Virus record (IMG/VR): IMGVR_UViG_3300025669_000005
Span: 1 to 46,474 of that record
Direction: 5' to 3' (one strand)
Length of the DNA: 46,474 nucleotides
Source: a virus
Positions 8,956 to 18,094 of this stretch are shown here, piece by piece. The notes beneath the pieces are model-generated. The model had not been told where the DNA came from, did no database searches, and saw only the letters and a list, made by a program, of their open reading frames with translations. A program made the position numbers and the translations under genes. The stretch's first letter is position 1; each line of letters opens with the position of its first letter.

Positions 8956-10061
8956 GTTATTATCCTGAAAAGTACATCGACTTCACATAAAGCAGTTATG
9001 TAATCATCTTCCGATTCTATTAGTTCCTGATCGGTTTCCCATGCAGCCTCATAAGGTAATACAGAAAACGCAACAGCTGTTGTTTCAGCATCAACAAGCA
9101 TCGGCTGTCCTATCCGAGTTACAAATGACTTAGTAAGATACCCTGAGGTTGTTTCCACTATATTATCTTCTGAAGAAGCCTTTGCGGATATAGCATATAA
9201 ATTTTTAGAAAAAAGATCACTCCTGGAATAAGGAGCACTACCTATAAAGCTGGAATTATATCTAACATTAGCATCCGAATATTGAGACAAGAGATCTGTC
9301 AACTCCAGCATCGAAACAAGCCTAAAATTAGAAGGATGCTTATAAATCATTATCTGTATATTTTCCCTATATGGGTCATACGAATCATCATAGTCAGGTC
9401 GTGTAGCGTTATTATAAGCCTGAACAGATGCAATCGAAGCAGCGCCTGCAGCAAGACCGCCGATAACACCAAAAGCTGCGCCAGGAGGACCGCCTGCCGC
9501 GAACCCCGCTGCAAAGCCAACAACACCGCCGATAAGTATCTGAGCCAGCTGCTGTCCAAACGGCATTATTTCTTCATCGGCATTGAGATAGTCATAATAA
9601 GCTTTTGCTCTCTGTTCGCTTGCCGTGCTAGCTATCTGCCTCTGAGTTGCCAACGACATTCCTTCCGTGTCTCCGGCTATAACAACTGACGGTTTCTCAA
9701 GATTCTCCTGGTTCTTGTAATTAAGAGTTACCGTTCCTTTCTTAGAGATCACTGTAAATTTATCTGCATACCATGCGTATTCTTTTATTCTATCAAAAAC
9801 ATCTGTCTTAAAATTAACTGCCTGTGCACTGTAAAGACTGTCAAGAACGGGTGACTGTGCAAGGAATTTGTCTGCATATACAGGATTGCCATGATCGGCA
9901 ATATCGTTTATTGATGCTTTGCCGAGTGATGTTATTTTGCCTGCCACCTGATGAATATTGTCATCATCCATTCTGCCCTCAAGCATAGCCTCTATTTTAT
10001 TCATCTGAGAAATAATGTCAGCTTCTGTTACTGCTATGAGATTAAGATTAATTTTCGCCAT
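8952..10061 (-). CDS. Virion protein with central glycine-zipper membrane segment
   Basis: The protein has 369 aa when started at the second of two adjacent ATGs (10061), four bases after GGGGGA. Residues about 175-213 form a strikingly regular Gly/Ala block (GGVVGFAAGFAAGGPPGAA and onward), which is a glycine-zipper hairpin. The N-terminal half is soluble and mixed; the C-terminal ~150 residues look globular. It overlaps the 3' end of the LamG-type tail gene by 14 bp. This is the third glycine-zipper protein in 6 kb, so it belongs with the presumed ejection complex. An alternative is a tail-tip protein that anchors in the outer membrane. Confidence 0.83.
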   Translation of the reverse strand: MAKINLNLIAVTEADIISQMNKIEAMLEGRMDDDNIHQVAGKITSLGKASINDIADHGNPVYADKFLAQSPVLDSLYSAQAVNFKTDVFDRIKEYAWYADKFTVISKKGTVTLNYKNQENLEKPSVVIAGDTEGMSLATQRQIASTASEQRAKAYYDYLNADEEIMPFGQQLAQILIGGVVGFAAGFAAGGPPGAAFGVIGGLAAGAASIASVQAYNNATRPDYDDSYDPYRENIQIMIYKHPSNFRLVSMLELTDLLSQYSDANVRYNSSFIGSAPYSRSDLFSKNLYAISAKASSEDNIVETTSGYLTKSFVTRIGQPMLVDAETTAVAFSVLPYEAAWETDQELIESEDDYITALCEVDVLFRIIT

Positions 10062-12687
10062 CATTTCCCCCAATATAAAAAGCTCCTGATGGTGAATATC
10101 TCATTTCACGAACTTTAAAATCATCGAAATCTCCGTCAGTCTTACATTTAATTCTGAATCTAATAGCATAATGATCTCTGTTGTTAAGACTTCTTACAGC
10201 ATAGACCTCTGTCTCTTTCTTAGCAGACACAACAGCGTTGACAATAAGCCCAGTATTTTCATCCTCTGAAAATTTAATCGGTTCAGGCTCAGTATTAAAA
10301 CTATAGTTACTATCAAGCGCAATTTGTAATGTGGCTCTTGTAGCTGTCGGCGCTGCAACTATATACACAGCCAGGGCAATGTCTTCGACAGCTTTACCGT
10401 CTGATAAATCATAATAAATATTAACTGTATCAAACCAGGCATCATATATATTTGCTTTATCCTGTCTTGAAATAAAGAGACTCGTTTTGGCATAGAGACC
10501 ATTTTCATCTGCTGCAAAAGTAGCAAACTTGGCATTATAAGAATAGACAGTATCTTTATAATATTCAGGCGCACGGACGTATGTATCCACAAACACGGTA
10601 TCAAGATCCTCCGGAGTATATCTTAGATAATCTTTATGACCTTCGTTCATCTTAATAATGCAGTCGGTGATATCCAAGGTCGGCTCTTCATCAAGTTCGT
10701 AACAAGTTCCAACACATAAGAAATACTGTCTCTCATCATCATCCACATCCTGTATGTCAAGATAATCGGTGAAATATCCGGAAGCTGTTGGTGCGAACTT
10801 AACTTCAACATAACGGGCATTAGGAGCAAAAGAAAAATAATAATAACCGGCATCATTAAGAAGATGTATTTTAGATATCTGGAACACATACTTACTATCA
10901 TAATTCATATTAGTTAATATAAAATAACTCCCAGTAACCGTATTCTTTAATGCGTGTAAAGCTGTGTCACCTGCTGTGTGGGACTCTCCTGAAAGATCTG
11001 AGCTTGTATTCCCAGATGTTAAATCATAGTCGATAGAGCTGATATATATCCTGCCTGTTGCAGAGTATCGAGAAAGCGAAAGGTCGCCATCCTTCATATT
11101 GAATCTTTTCAAATAAGTAATATTTATATTGACAAACGAATAATAGGCAGCTTTAACATAAGTAAGCCCAACAACCTCATTAGATGTGGACAAGCCATTG
11201 CTAAAATCATAATTAAGAATTATTAACCCATCAACATTGAAATACAACCACTCATAGCAGAAGTCAACTTGAGATACCCACCCGCCAGTAACAGTTATGT
11301 TGTCACTGTAGTTTAGAGGTGTATTCACATAAATAGTTGGAGTAACAACAACAGAAATTCCACGCATATCTATCGTGAAAACACCTGAACGCCTAACAAT
11401 ATTTAAAGAAATTGTTTCATACGATGACGGAATCCCTACAGGAGCAGTAGCAACTGTTCTGACAGCTGTTCCGTCATACATGGCTATTGTGAGTGTTCCG
11501 GCATTTGTAATGTAGACATTAAGCGGATAATCTGCACCACCACCAGAATCACTTATCCTAAATAGCGGCTGCGAAGCTGCTGAAGCTGAACCAAAATTGA
11601 ATATTGTTCTTACAATAAAATTAGCACCATTAACCTGATCAGGAATATCAATCGTATAGGTTCCACCACCGTCACCAATAACTCCACCGGAGTTACGATA
11701 TTGAACAAGTGTTGACTCATTGTATCCGACTATAGATATTTCGGGTCTTGTGTTTCTGTCTATTCTATTGCAAAGATGTTTCGTGTCATCAGCCGCATCG
11801 TTAATACTGCATCTACTCTCAACTGTGAATGACGTTCCATCAAAAGAGATAACTGTCAATCCTGTTGCTGAAGCATCCATACCTGAAGCAACTATCAAAC
11901 CGTTATCCCTAACCGATATAGAAGCTAAATTGTAAGCGTACACTGTTGAGGCATAACCCGTAATGACAGCCACTGCGACTAATGTTTCCAAATCATAAGC
12001 TGCAATCCAAGACTCACTCTGCGTTCCACCTGAAGTATATGTATCTCTACCGCAAACATATAGGTAATTATCATCAGAGCAGACATCCATTATTTCCCAT
12101 GTATCAGCCGCTATAGCTGTCGATGGTGACGCCCAAGCTTCAGTTGTCGCCGTGTTTAAAGACATATCGGATTTTTTAATTCTAGCGATTACCATGCTGG
12201 AAAGATTCGGATCATTTATAACAATATAAATATATTCCGCTGTCTGTGACATGTGTGCGTTATGCAAAGCATTATACGTTATTGATGTTGTTATCCCTAC
12301 ATTCTCAACTATATCCTCTTCAGGAACACTATCAAATAAAGTTGACTTAGTTACCTTACTTGCGATCACTTTATAGGTAGGCGTGCCAGCAACATCATAT
12401 TCATAAATGTAAAGATAATAAATATAATTAAGATCTTCACACATATCGAGTACGGTGGATTCATCAAACTCGAACGCTTTCTCAAATCCGTTATTGTATG
12501 ATCTGTCATTCAATGACTCAATACTGTAAGCTCCCATCATTTCTGTTTTGAAGCTAAATGGCACAGCTATAGAAAAATCCGATCGTCTTCCTATGTTGTC
12601 TTTGTAAACAAGTGTCTTGAGGGTAGAGGAGCTATCCTTTACTGTATCAGGAAAAATAGCTTTAGTGACTGCCGGTATAAAAGGCAT
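10048..12687 (-). CDS. Large tail protein with LamG/concanavalin-like region
   Basis: This 879-aa protein starts at 12687 (MPFIPAV), directly after the upstream stop and behind GGGGGATAGG. It is beta-rich throughout. Residues roughly 335-460 show the pattern of a laminin-G/concanavalin-like sandwich (alternating strands with PLFRISD, LNVYITN, LTIAMYDG). The N-terminal third has repeated four-strand blocks with Tyr-rich strands (DNYLYVCGRD), suggestive of a beta-propeller. It follows the nozzle-like gene and precedes ejection genes, so it is probably a tail-fibre or receptor-contacting tail protein. No catalytic glycosidase residues are identifiable by eye. Confidence 0.85.
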   Translation of the reverse strand: MPFIPAVTKAIFPDTVKDSSSTLKTLVYKDNIGRRSDFSIAVPFSFKTEMMGAYSIESLNDRSYNNGFEKAFEFDESTVLDMCEDLNYIYYLYIYEYDVAGTPTYKVIASKVTKSTLFDSVPEEDIVENVGITTSITYNALHNAHMSQTAEYIYIVINDPNLSSMVIARIKKSDMSLNTATTEAWASPSTAIAADTWEIMDVCSDDNYLYVCGRDTYTSGGTQSESWIAAYDLETLVAVAVITGYASTVYAYNLASISVRDNGLIVASGMDASATGLTVISFDGTSFTVESRCSINDAADDTKHLCNRIDRNTRPEISIVGYNESTLVQYRNSGGVIGDGGGTYTIDIPDQVNGANFIVRTIFNFGSASAASQPLFRISDSGGGADYPLNVYITNAGTLTIAMYDGTAVRTVATAPVGIPSSYETISLNIVRRSGVFTIDMRGISVVVTPTIYVNTPLNYSDNITVTGGWVSQVDFCYEWLYFNVDGLIILNYDFSNGLSTSNEVVGLTYVKAAYYSFVNINITYLKRFNMKDGDLSLSRYSATGRIYISSIDYDLTSGNTSSDLSGESHTAGDTALHALKNTVTGSYFILTNMNYDSKYVFQISKIHLLNDAGYYYFSFAPNARYVEVKFAPTASGYFTDYLDIQDVDDDERQYFLCVGTCYELDEEPTLDITDCIIKMNEGHKDYLRYTPEDLDTVFVDTYVRAPEYYKDTVYSYNAKFATFAADENGLYAKTSLFISRQDKANIYDAWFDTVNIYYDLSDGKAVEDIALAVYIVAAPTATRATLQIALDSNYSFNTEPEPIKFSEDENTGLIVNAVVSAKKETEVYAVRSLNNRDHYAIRFRIKCKTDGDFDDFKVREMRYSPSGAFYIGGNDGEN

Positions 12688-12688
12688 C

Positions 12689-15640
12689 CTATCCCCCAAC
12701 CAATTCAGGTAAACCGGTAAATTTAAACTTACCCATTACAAAAGTCCTGTTGTTTATAATAACACATAACTCATCACGATATGAAAATATTCCTGCGATA
12801 TTGTTGTTACCTAAATCTATGATCTCTTTCCAGCCACCATAGCAAAGTCCAAAGATTCTATTGCCTGAACTAAACCACACAGTATTCTTAGCAAAAGCTA
12901 TATCAGTATCTGAACCCCACTTAACATCCGTTATAGGAACAGAAAGATTCTCTAGGGAAAAATATTTAATATTCTGTTCAGTGTAATTAACAGTTCCTCT
13001 GAATATCTCTCCAGAGGAAGTTACCCCATATACATCACCGTTACTGACATCTTTTGATACAAGAACATTAACTGAACCAAAATCACTGAGATTTTTAACA
13101 TCCGAAATTTTCCCTTCTTTGCTGACGACATAAACCATATCACGACAAAAAACCATAACACCCTTATCAAACTTAACTATATCGACAACAGACCTATCAA
13201 GTGCTACCTTTGCGTCAAGGGTCATGTATCCCTTTTCGGAACCTATCCACAGACCCCCATTCTCAATAACGAAAACTGTCCCGTTATTAACTACCATTTT
13301 CTTTAGAAACTCAACAGTCTTCTGCATAGTGTTCAAAGGATATTTAAAAGCACCTACATTTATAAATTCAACAGAGCTTACTGGAAGATATCCAACAGCA
13401 TCAAGCTCTGTCTGATAATTCATAACACGTCCAACTGTCTCACTGTCATATAATTTAGTAGTACCGTCATCTTCTTTTTCATAAACAGGTTTCAAGTAGT
13501 TATCCCCGCCCATAACAGATGATGTAAAACACTTCTGAGATATAGCGACCACAAGCCCGTCGTTCCACACAACAAACCTCGATCCAGATTTAAGATATTC
13601 ATCGTATTCACTCTGGAGACAAGCTACATCATAATTTGATATCAATCCAGAAACTTCAGTATCTGTTAAATCTGTCTTAGCGTTAAGGTCACCATTAACA
13701 GAAACGTAATAATCTTCTTCCTGCGAAAGTATAAGACTAACTATAGTGCATTCCCTTTTCACAATCCAGTTATTATACCCTAAATTTTTGAGCAGCACAA
13801 AGAGTCTTGACCTATCCGGAACAGAATAAATATGACAGGCAGGAACAAACGCATAGGGAACAGCTTCAGAGGTTACCTCCATATCAATATTGACTAAACC
13901 GACATTAACAAAACCTGTTGTTGCAATTTTGTCATCTCCTATAGTCCCGCTCGCTATAGTCAAATCAGGGCCAGCATTTGTTTTTAGTGAATAGATTCTA
14001 TTGCTTTTGGGAACATCGCCTGAAGAAATGCCAATCAAAACATCATAGATCATTCCATGTTCGAGGTTTTCGGCATCACCCTCCTTAAGAGTATAATCAA
14101 GAAACCCTGATGCAAGATTAACGGGATTCGTAGGAGGTGCTCCGGTAGCATCTGTAGGAGAATATTTTGTTGGATACTCGTCTGCATAAGCCGCATGTCT
14201 TATATAAATATTAACATTGCCAGTTGGAACAGACGGGAAAGCTGACGTATATATTTCAGGAGGAGCAGCATCAGCATCATTGTCTGCTATGAATTCACCT
14301 TCTGTACCTACAGTCCATGTATCGTCAGCAATAATATCTTCCGTTTTTATTCCTGTTAATTTAACAGCAGGGAGTTTCAAAAACTGTAACGAATATCCTT
14401 TTATCAATTCACCTATATTTTGAGGAACAGTTTGCCTGTAAGCATCTTCATTTGAAAAAGCATAATCACACCACATAGTAGCTCTTGCGAATTCCCCGTA
14501 TGGTGTCTTAACTATATCGGGAAGAAACCCGAGCCTGAATGTTTTTCTCGCAATAATTCCAAAAGAGTGCGAAGGCATTGTTTCCCCAAAGCTCCAGTCC
14601 TGCTCGGGACACTCTATCTTAAGGGTGTTAGTAAAACTTCCGACACCTGATGTGTAGCTAGGCTGATCTCTTGTTGCGAATAGAAGTTGGGATTCCTCAT
14701 TATGATACTTATCAGCAACATCCTCAATGTCCAACAATGAAACAGTCTCTAGATAATTAGATATAACTCCAGGAACTGAATATGTGTTTATGAGTGAAAC
14801 ATAATTCTCAGCATAATCTTTAAGAAGAACAGACTGCGACATTTTACCTATCCTGCCAGACGAATCAACCTGTGCGACCCTCAACTCACCTTTCAGCGAA
14901 TGTATTCTGGGTGTCTGACTTCCATATAAAGTATTCCCATCATCGTCTTTAGTGCCGTTTATATCATACATCCTTTTAGTTGCAGGAACCAAACTGAATG
15001 TTTCTAATGGATTCATTCTCGTGAAATTGACATCGAGATAAATACACGGAGACAGAGTGTTCAGAAGATTGAACTGTACGTTTCTCAATCCATCAAGTCG
15101 AGCTTTAACGAAATACATCTCCTGATTATCAGATGTATAAGAAAAACTTATCGCACCGAATTTATTGAAAGTGAAAACATCGCCATACTCATTATAAATA
15201 CTAACTGAATCATCTCGTATTATTTTATCAAATATAGAGCCTCTTTCAAATTTAAGCTCATAACTGAAAGATTCCGCATCATTATAATAAATCTGCGTAA
15301 AGCCCGTCTTATTAACCCTGAGTAAAGCTTCCGGGAAAGAATCGCAAAAACAATAAATCTCTCCTGCACCATTTACAAGAAATGCCAGTTCTGTTCCTGA
15401 AATTTCTTCTGAAAAATAAAGAAGCCAATCCATATTAATATCGGTTACAGGCGTAACCATACATCTTGAGCCAAGCCGCCTCTCAACAACTCCATCACGA
15501 TCTATTTTCATATTGTTAAGATCTTTTACAAATCCGTTTATATCCGTATTGGGTTTCTTAAGTAAACCTTTATTGAAAAGAATACGAGGACTTCTAAACA
15601 ACCTCTTGATAGATTCTAGCATACCCTTATCGGTTGGCAT
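12689..15640 (-). CDS. Tail nozzle / stabilisation protein-like
   Basis: The product of 983 aa is the largest in the genome. The N-terminal region contains the signature typical of podoviral nozzle or stabilisation proteins: a stretch like NGFVKDLNNMKIDRDG followed by VVERRLGSR, where the protein describes its 'R-x-G-x-R' loop. The rest is beta-rich, with a C-terminal part of repeated YVVSKEG / EIFRGTV strands suggesting a beta-propeller. It overlaps the adaptor gene by one base (TAATG). In short-tailed phages an adaptor plus a large beta nozzle protein together form the tail tube, which fits this order. The assignment is by size, order and N-terminal pattern, not by search. Confidence 0.8.
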   Translation of the reverse strand: MPTDKGMLESIKRLFRSPRILFNKGLLKKPNTDINGFVKDLNNMKIDRDGVVERRLGSRCMVTPVTDINMDWLLYFSEEISGTELAFLVNGAGEIYCFCDSFPEALLRVNKTGFTQIYYNDAESFSYELKFERGSIFDKIIRDDSVSIYNEYGDVFTFNKFGAISFSYTSDNQEMYFVKARLDGLRNVQFNLLNTLSPCIYLDVNFTRMNPLETFSLVPATKRMYDINGTKDDDGNTLYGSQTPRIHSLKGELRVAQVDSSGRIGKMSQSVLLKDYAENYVSLINTYSVPGVISNYLETVSLLDIEDVADKYHNEESQLLFATRDQPSYTSGVGSFTNTLKIECPEQDWSFGETMPSHSFGIIARKTFRLGFLPDIVKTPYGEFARATMWCDYAFSNEDAYRQTVPQNIGELIKGYSLQFLKLPAVKLTGIKTEDIIADDTWTVGTEGEFIADNDADAAPPEIYTSAFPSVPTGNVNIYIRHAAYADEYPTKYSPTDATGAPPTNPVNLASGFLDYTLKEGDAENLEHGMIYDVLIGISSGDVPKSNRIYSLKTNAGPDLTIASGTIGDDKIATTGFVNVGLVNIDMEVTSEAVPYAFVPACHIYSVPDRSRLFVLLKNLGYNNWIVKRECTIVSLILSQEEDYYVSVNGDLNAKTDLTDTEVSGLISNYDVACLQSEYDEYLKSGSRFVVWNDGLVVAISQKCFTSSVMGGDNYLKPVYEKEDDGTTKLYDSETVGRVMNYQTELDAVGYLPVSSVEFINVGAFKYPLNTMQKTVEFLKKMVVNNGTVFVIENGGLWIGSEKGYMTLDAKVALDRSVVDIVKFDKGVMVFCRDMVYVVSKEGKISDVKNLSDFGSVNVLVSKDVSNGDVYGVTSSGEIFRGTVNYTEQNIKYFSLENLSVPITDVKWGSDTDIAFAKNTVWFSSGNRIFGLCYGGWKEIIDLGNNNIAGIFSYRDELCVIINNRTFVMGKFKFTGLPELVGG

Positions 15641-16578
15641 TACTTTGATCTCCGTCTACCGAAACCAGCACCACGAAATCTTAACTTGGTAGTTGTATTA
15701 ATAATATCTGAGTCTGCTCTCCATTGAGGATACAGACGACCTTCAAGTTCTGAATACTCATAAGTAATCATAGCCTTACCTATTCTTGAAAAAGAATTTC
15801 TCTTAACAAGAAGAAGGAGCAATCGAATATAAGCATCAGGCACAGGCATAATTTGATTATCGTAATCATTGGTAATTGTCCCTGTCGTCCACGCACCGAG
15901 AGCCGAACTGTCAAGTGCCACTATGATTGCTGTCTGTGTTGCATGAAGTATCGTGTATGTTCCAGCATATCCTGCTGTTCCTGAAGCTACGATTATTATA
16001 TTTCCACGTTCAAGATCATTGTCAGCAACCACAAAAGATGTGTTCGAGGAACCAAGGCTACTGGAATCAGTAACCGTAAGTGTAGTCTCAATTTTAAGTT
16101 TCTGCGGGTAGATAGATGCGGTAACTCTGAAGACATCCCCTGCAGCCCAGCCATCCTCATTGTGTATTGTTCTCTTCGATGGGCAGTAAATACTATTTGA
16201 GCTAACCGTGTTGTCAAATGGCGCAACCCACTGACCCAACCTTGAACTTGACAAGGGTATCATCATTTTATGAATCTCATATATCTGTTCAGGTATTGTC
16301 AGGATAGTATCATCCACACATGAATTAATATTTAGATAATATTTCTCTCCATCGCGCACAGGATAATATTCGTCACCTCCATCGTAAAGAGTAATAACTA
16401 TCTCTTCTGTAAATTTTGCTTGATTTTCACGCATGAGTTCACAAACTGCATCATGTATAAACTCAGGTGTATCAGCTCTGGGAAGTTTTCTATAAGATTC
16501 CGCATCTGCTGAATCTCCAGACTCTTTACCTTGCCTTAGGTTAAAATCCAGCTTTTCATTAAACTTAGATAAGTACAC
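15640..16578 (-). CDS. Head-to-tail adaptor / tail tubular A-like protein
   Basis: This 312-aa protein uses GTG at 16578, five bases after GGGAGG. The first ~110 residues are helical with a conserved-looking LMRENQAKF and a strand region; the end (about 230-312) again contains long helices (AYIRLLLLLVKR) and a basic tail (FRGAGFGRRRSK). Between them, residues about 160-228 are a Ser/Thr/Gly-rich beta block that looks like an inserted Ig-like or decoration domain. Position directly before the nozzle-like gene and the helix-rich ends fit a gp11-type adaptor ring. The inserted domain would make it longer than the ~200 aa usual for that family. Confidence 0.72.
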   Translation of the reverse strand: MYLSKFNEKLDFNLRQGKESGDSADAESYRKLPRADTPEFIHDAVCELMRENQAKFTEEIVITLYDGGDEYYPVRDGEKYYLNINSCVDDTILTIPEQIYEIHKMMIPLSSSRLGQWVAPFDNTVSSNSIYCPSKRTIHNEDGWAAGDVFRVTASIYPQKLKIETTLTVTDSSSLGSSNTSFVVADNDLERGNIIIVASGTAGYAGTYTILHATQTAIIVALDSSALGAWTTGTITNDYDNQIMPVPDAYIRLLLLLVKRNSFSRIGKAMITYEYSELEGRLYPQWRADSDIINTTTKLRFRGAGFGRRRSK

Positions 16579-16605
16579 AGAAACCTCCCAAAACTAATTA
16601 AGAAT

Positions 16606-17001
16606 CTAAGACGTGAGAGCCTGTGCTCCAGTAAAACAAATCACGAAGTACCCGTTGTTGCCGTCTGTTGTGTTTCCGGCTGAGATGCAAAGGTACGAGC
16701 TGTACTGAACCAAGTCTGTAGCAACTACAATAACGTTAGCTGCTGCGTCAACCAGGTCAGCAGTCTGAATTGCATTTGTGTACTGAATCAGAAACGCCTT
16801 GTCCTTGTTGGTGGCTGCAGCCGTAGGTAGGGTAACAGTCTTACCGTCTCCTGTCTCTATAATTATAGAGTTGACATCTGCATCGACCGTAAGATCAACA
16901 GCGGTTTCCTGTGTTCCTTTAAAGAAAAGCCTCGCAAGAAGATCCCAATTTGTGTTAAACCGTTCATCATAAACTTCAACTAACTTTTTCTTATCAGTCA
17001 T
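16606..17001 (-). CDS. Small beta-rich virion protein
   Basis: This 131-aa protein is taken from the second of two adjacent ATGs (17001), five bases downstream of TGGAGG. After a short charged N-terminus it is almost entirely beta-strand-like with Val/Thr/Ala/Asn (SIIIETGDGKTVTLPTAAA). Such short all-beta proteins next to capsid genes are usually head decoration proteins or small spike stalks. It is the first gene after the UUCG terminator, so it may be expressed at a lower level than the capsid genes. The function is inferred. Confidence 0.82.
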   Translation of the reverse strand: MTDKKKLVEVYDERFNTNWDLLARLFFKGTQETAVDLTVDADVNSIIIETGDGKTVTLPTAAATNKDKAFLIQYTNAIQTADLVDAAANVIVVATDLVQYSSYLCISAGNTTDGNNGYFVICFTGAQALTS

Positions 17002-17035
17002 CATATCCTCCAAAAAATAAAATCAATAAAAATAA

Positions 17036-17053
17036 GGGAGGCCGAAGCCTCCC
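17036..17053 (-). terminator. Strong UUCG-loop terminator inside the late unit
   Basis: A perfect 7-bp G/C-rich stem (17036-17042 with 17047-17053) closes a four-base loop that reads UUCG on the minus-strand RNA, with a C-G closing pair, the most stable tetraloop known. It is followed on that strand by a U-rich stretch (TTATTTTTATTG). It lies 10 bases past the stop of the capsid-associated gene. It probably acts as a partial terminator separating abundant head proteins from tail proteins. Confidence 0.88.
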
Positions 17054-17062
17054 AATAAAAAA

Positions 17063-18082
17063 CTATCTGGCTTCAACCGTAACAACATAATCTATATAAA
17101 TCTTTATAAGACCTGTGTCAGCCTCTTCACCCGCAACATCAACTTCAATACTGTTAGCGGCTGCCAACTTAATGTAACCGCCCGGAGTACCATCAACAAC
17201 TGTGCCTGCAATAAATGTCCCTGTTGAATCATCTTTGTCAAGAGCACCTGTCAAAGCATCTGTGCTTGCTTTAGCATTAAAGGTAACTGTAGCTGTATCA
17301 GTACCAGAAGTTATTGCTTCAACTACGTCAACAAAAACGTTACGAATAACTGCACCTAAAGGAAGAAGGTCACGAGCACCCATAAGGTCATACGTTCCAA
17401 CAGCTCTTCCATCAACAGCATAATCCCAAATAGCTACCGCCATAAGTGAGTGTTTAATGATATGCTGATCGTCTGTAGCTTCAAGATCGTCTCTCTGGTT
17501 AAGAATATTAATTCCATCACCAAGCAACTGCTGTGCTGCATGGAGCGAAGGTGCTCTCTGTGCCAAAGTAAAAGCAGCATCTGTAAGGATTTTTGAGCCT
17601 ATATCCAACATGTAAAGAACATTGTCCGCTCCACATGCTGTTGTGATAACATCATCAAGACCCATGGCTCCGGGTGTCATTTCTGCAAGGAAAATTAATT
17701 CACTTGCGAGATAATCACCGTTTACCCATGCGATAACCTGTTCAGCTGTAGTGGTCGCATCTGTAATTTCCACAGTAATAGCACTATCAACAACAAGTAC
17801 GGTTCCAAGTCCAGAATCAATATCTATCAGAGTAACAGTAATGCCGTTGCCTGGTGTACCAGCAACTCTCGATGTTCCAAGAATTACACCAGTTTCTTCT
17901 GGGGTATTAACGCCAGTACCGAAAGTACCAACACCAAGAACTGCTTCGTCAAGGTCAATATCATCCTCGTTATCCTTCACAGTCTTGGGCGTGTCGCCCT
18001 GTACATACAGGACGGCATACTCTATCGCATTTTTGACAGGTTTCGTAAGAGCGGTTCTCCATTTTTTTAAGCTAAAAGCCAT
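17063..18082 (-). CDS. Capsid-associated/decoration protein
   Basis: This 339-aa protein begins at 18082 behind AAGGGAGG and immediately follows the major capsid gene. After a helical N-terminus (MAFSLKKWRTALTK) residues about 68-125 form an Ig-like beta module (GNGITVTLIDID ... AITVEITDATTTAEQ), a pattern common in phage decoration proteins. A helical middle (SLHAAQQLLGDGINILNQ) is followed by a beta-rich C-terminus from about residue 235. Adjacency to the capsid gene and the terminator immediately behind it suggest a highly expressed head decoration or minor head protein. Confidence 0.8.
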   Translation of the reverse strand: MAFSLKKWRTALTKPVKNAIEYAVLYVQGDTPKTVKDNEDDIDLDEAVLGVGTFGTGVNTPEETGVILGTSRVAGTPGNGITVTLIDIDSGLGTVLVVDSAITVEITDATTTAEQVIAWVNGDYLASELIFLAEMTPGAMGLDDVITTACGADNVLYMLDIGSKILTDAAFTLAQRAPSLHAAQQLLGDGINILNQRDDLEATDDQHIIKHSLMAVAIWDYAVDGRAVGTYDLMGARDLLPLGAVIRNVFVDVVEAITSGTDTATVTFNAKASTDALTGALDKDDSTGTFIAGTVVDGTPGGYIKLAAANSIEVDVAGEEADTGLIKIYIDYVVTVEAR

Positions 18083-18094
18083 GATAAACCTCCC

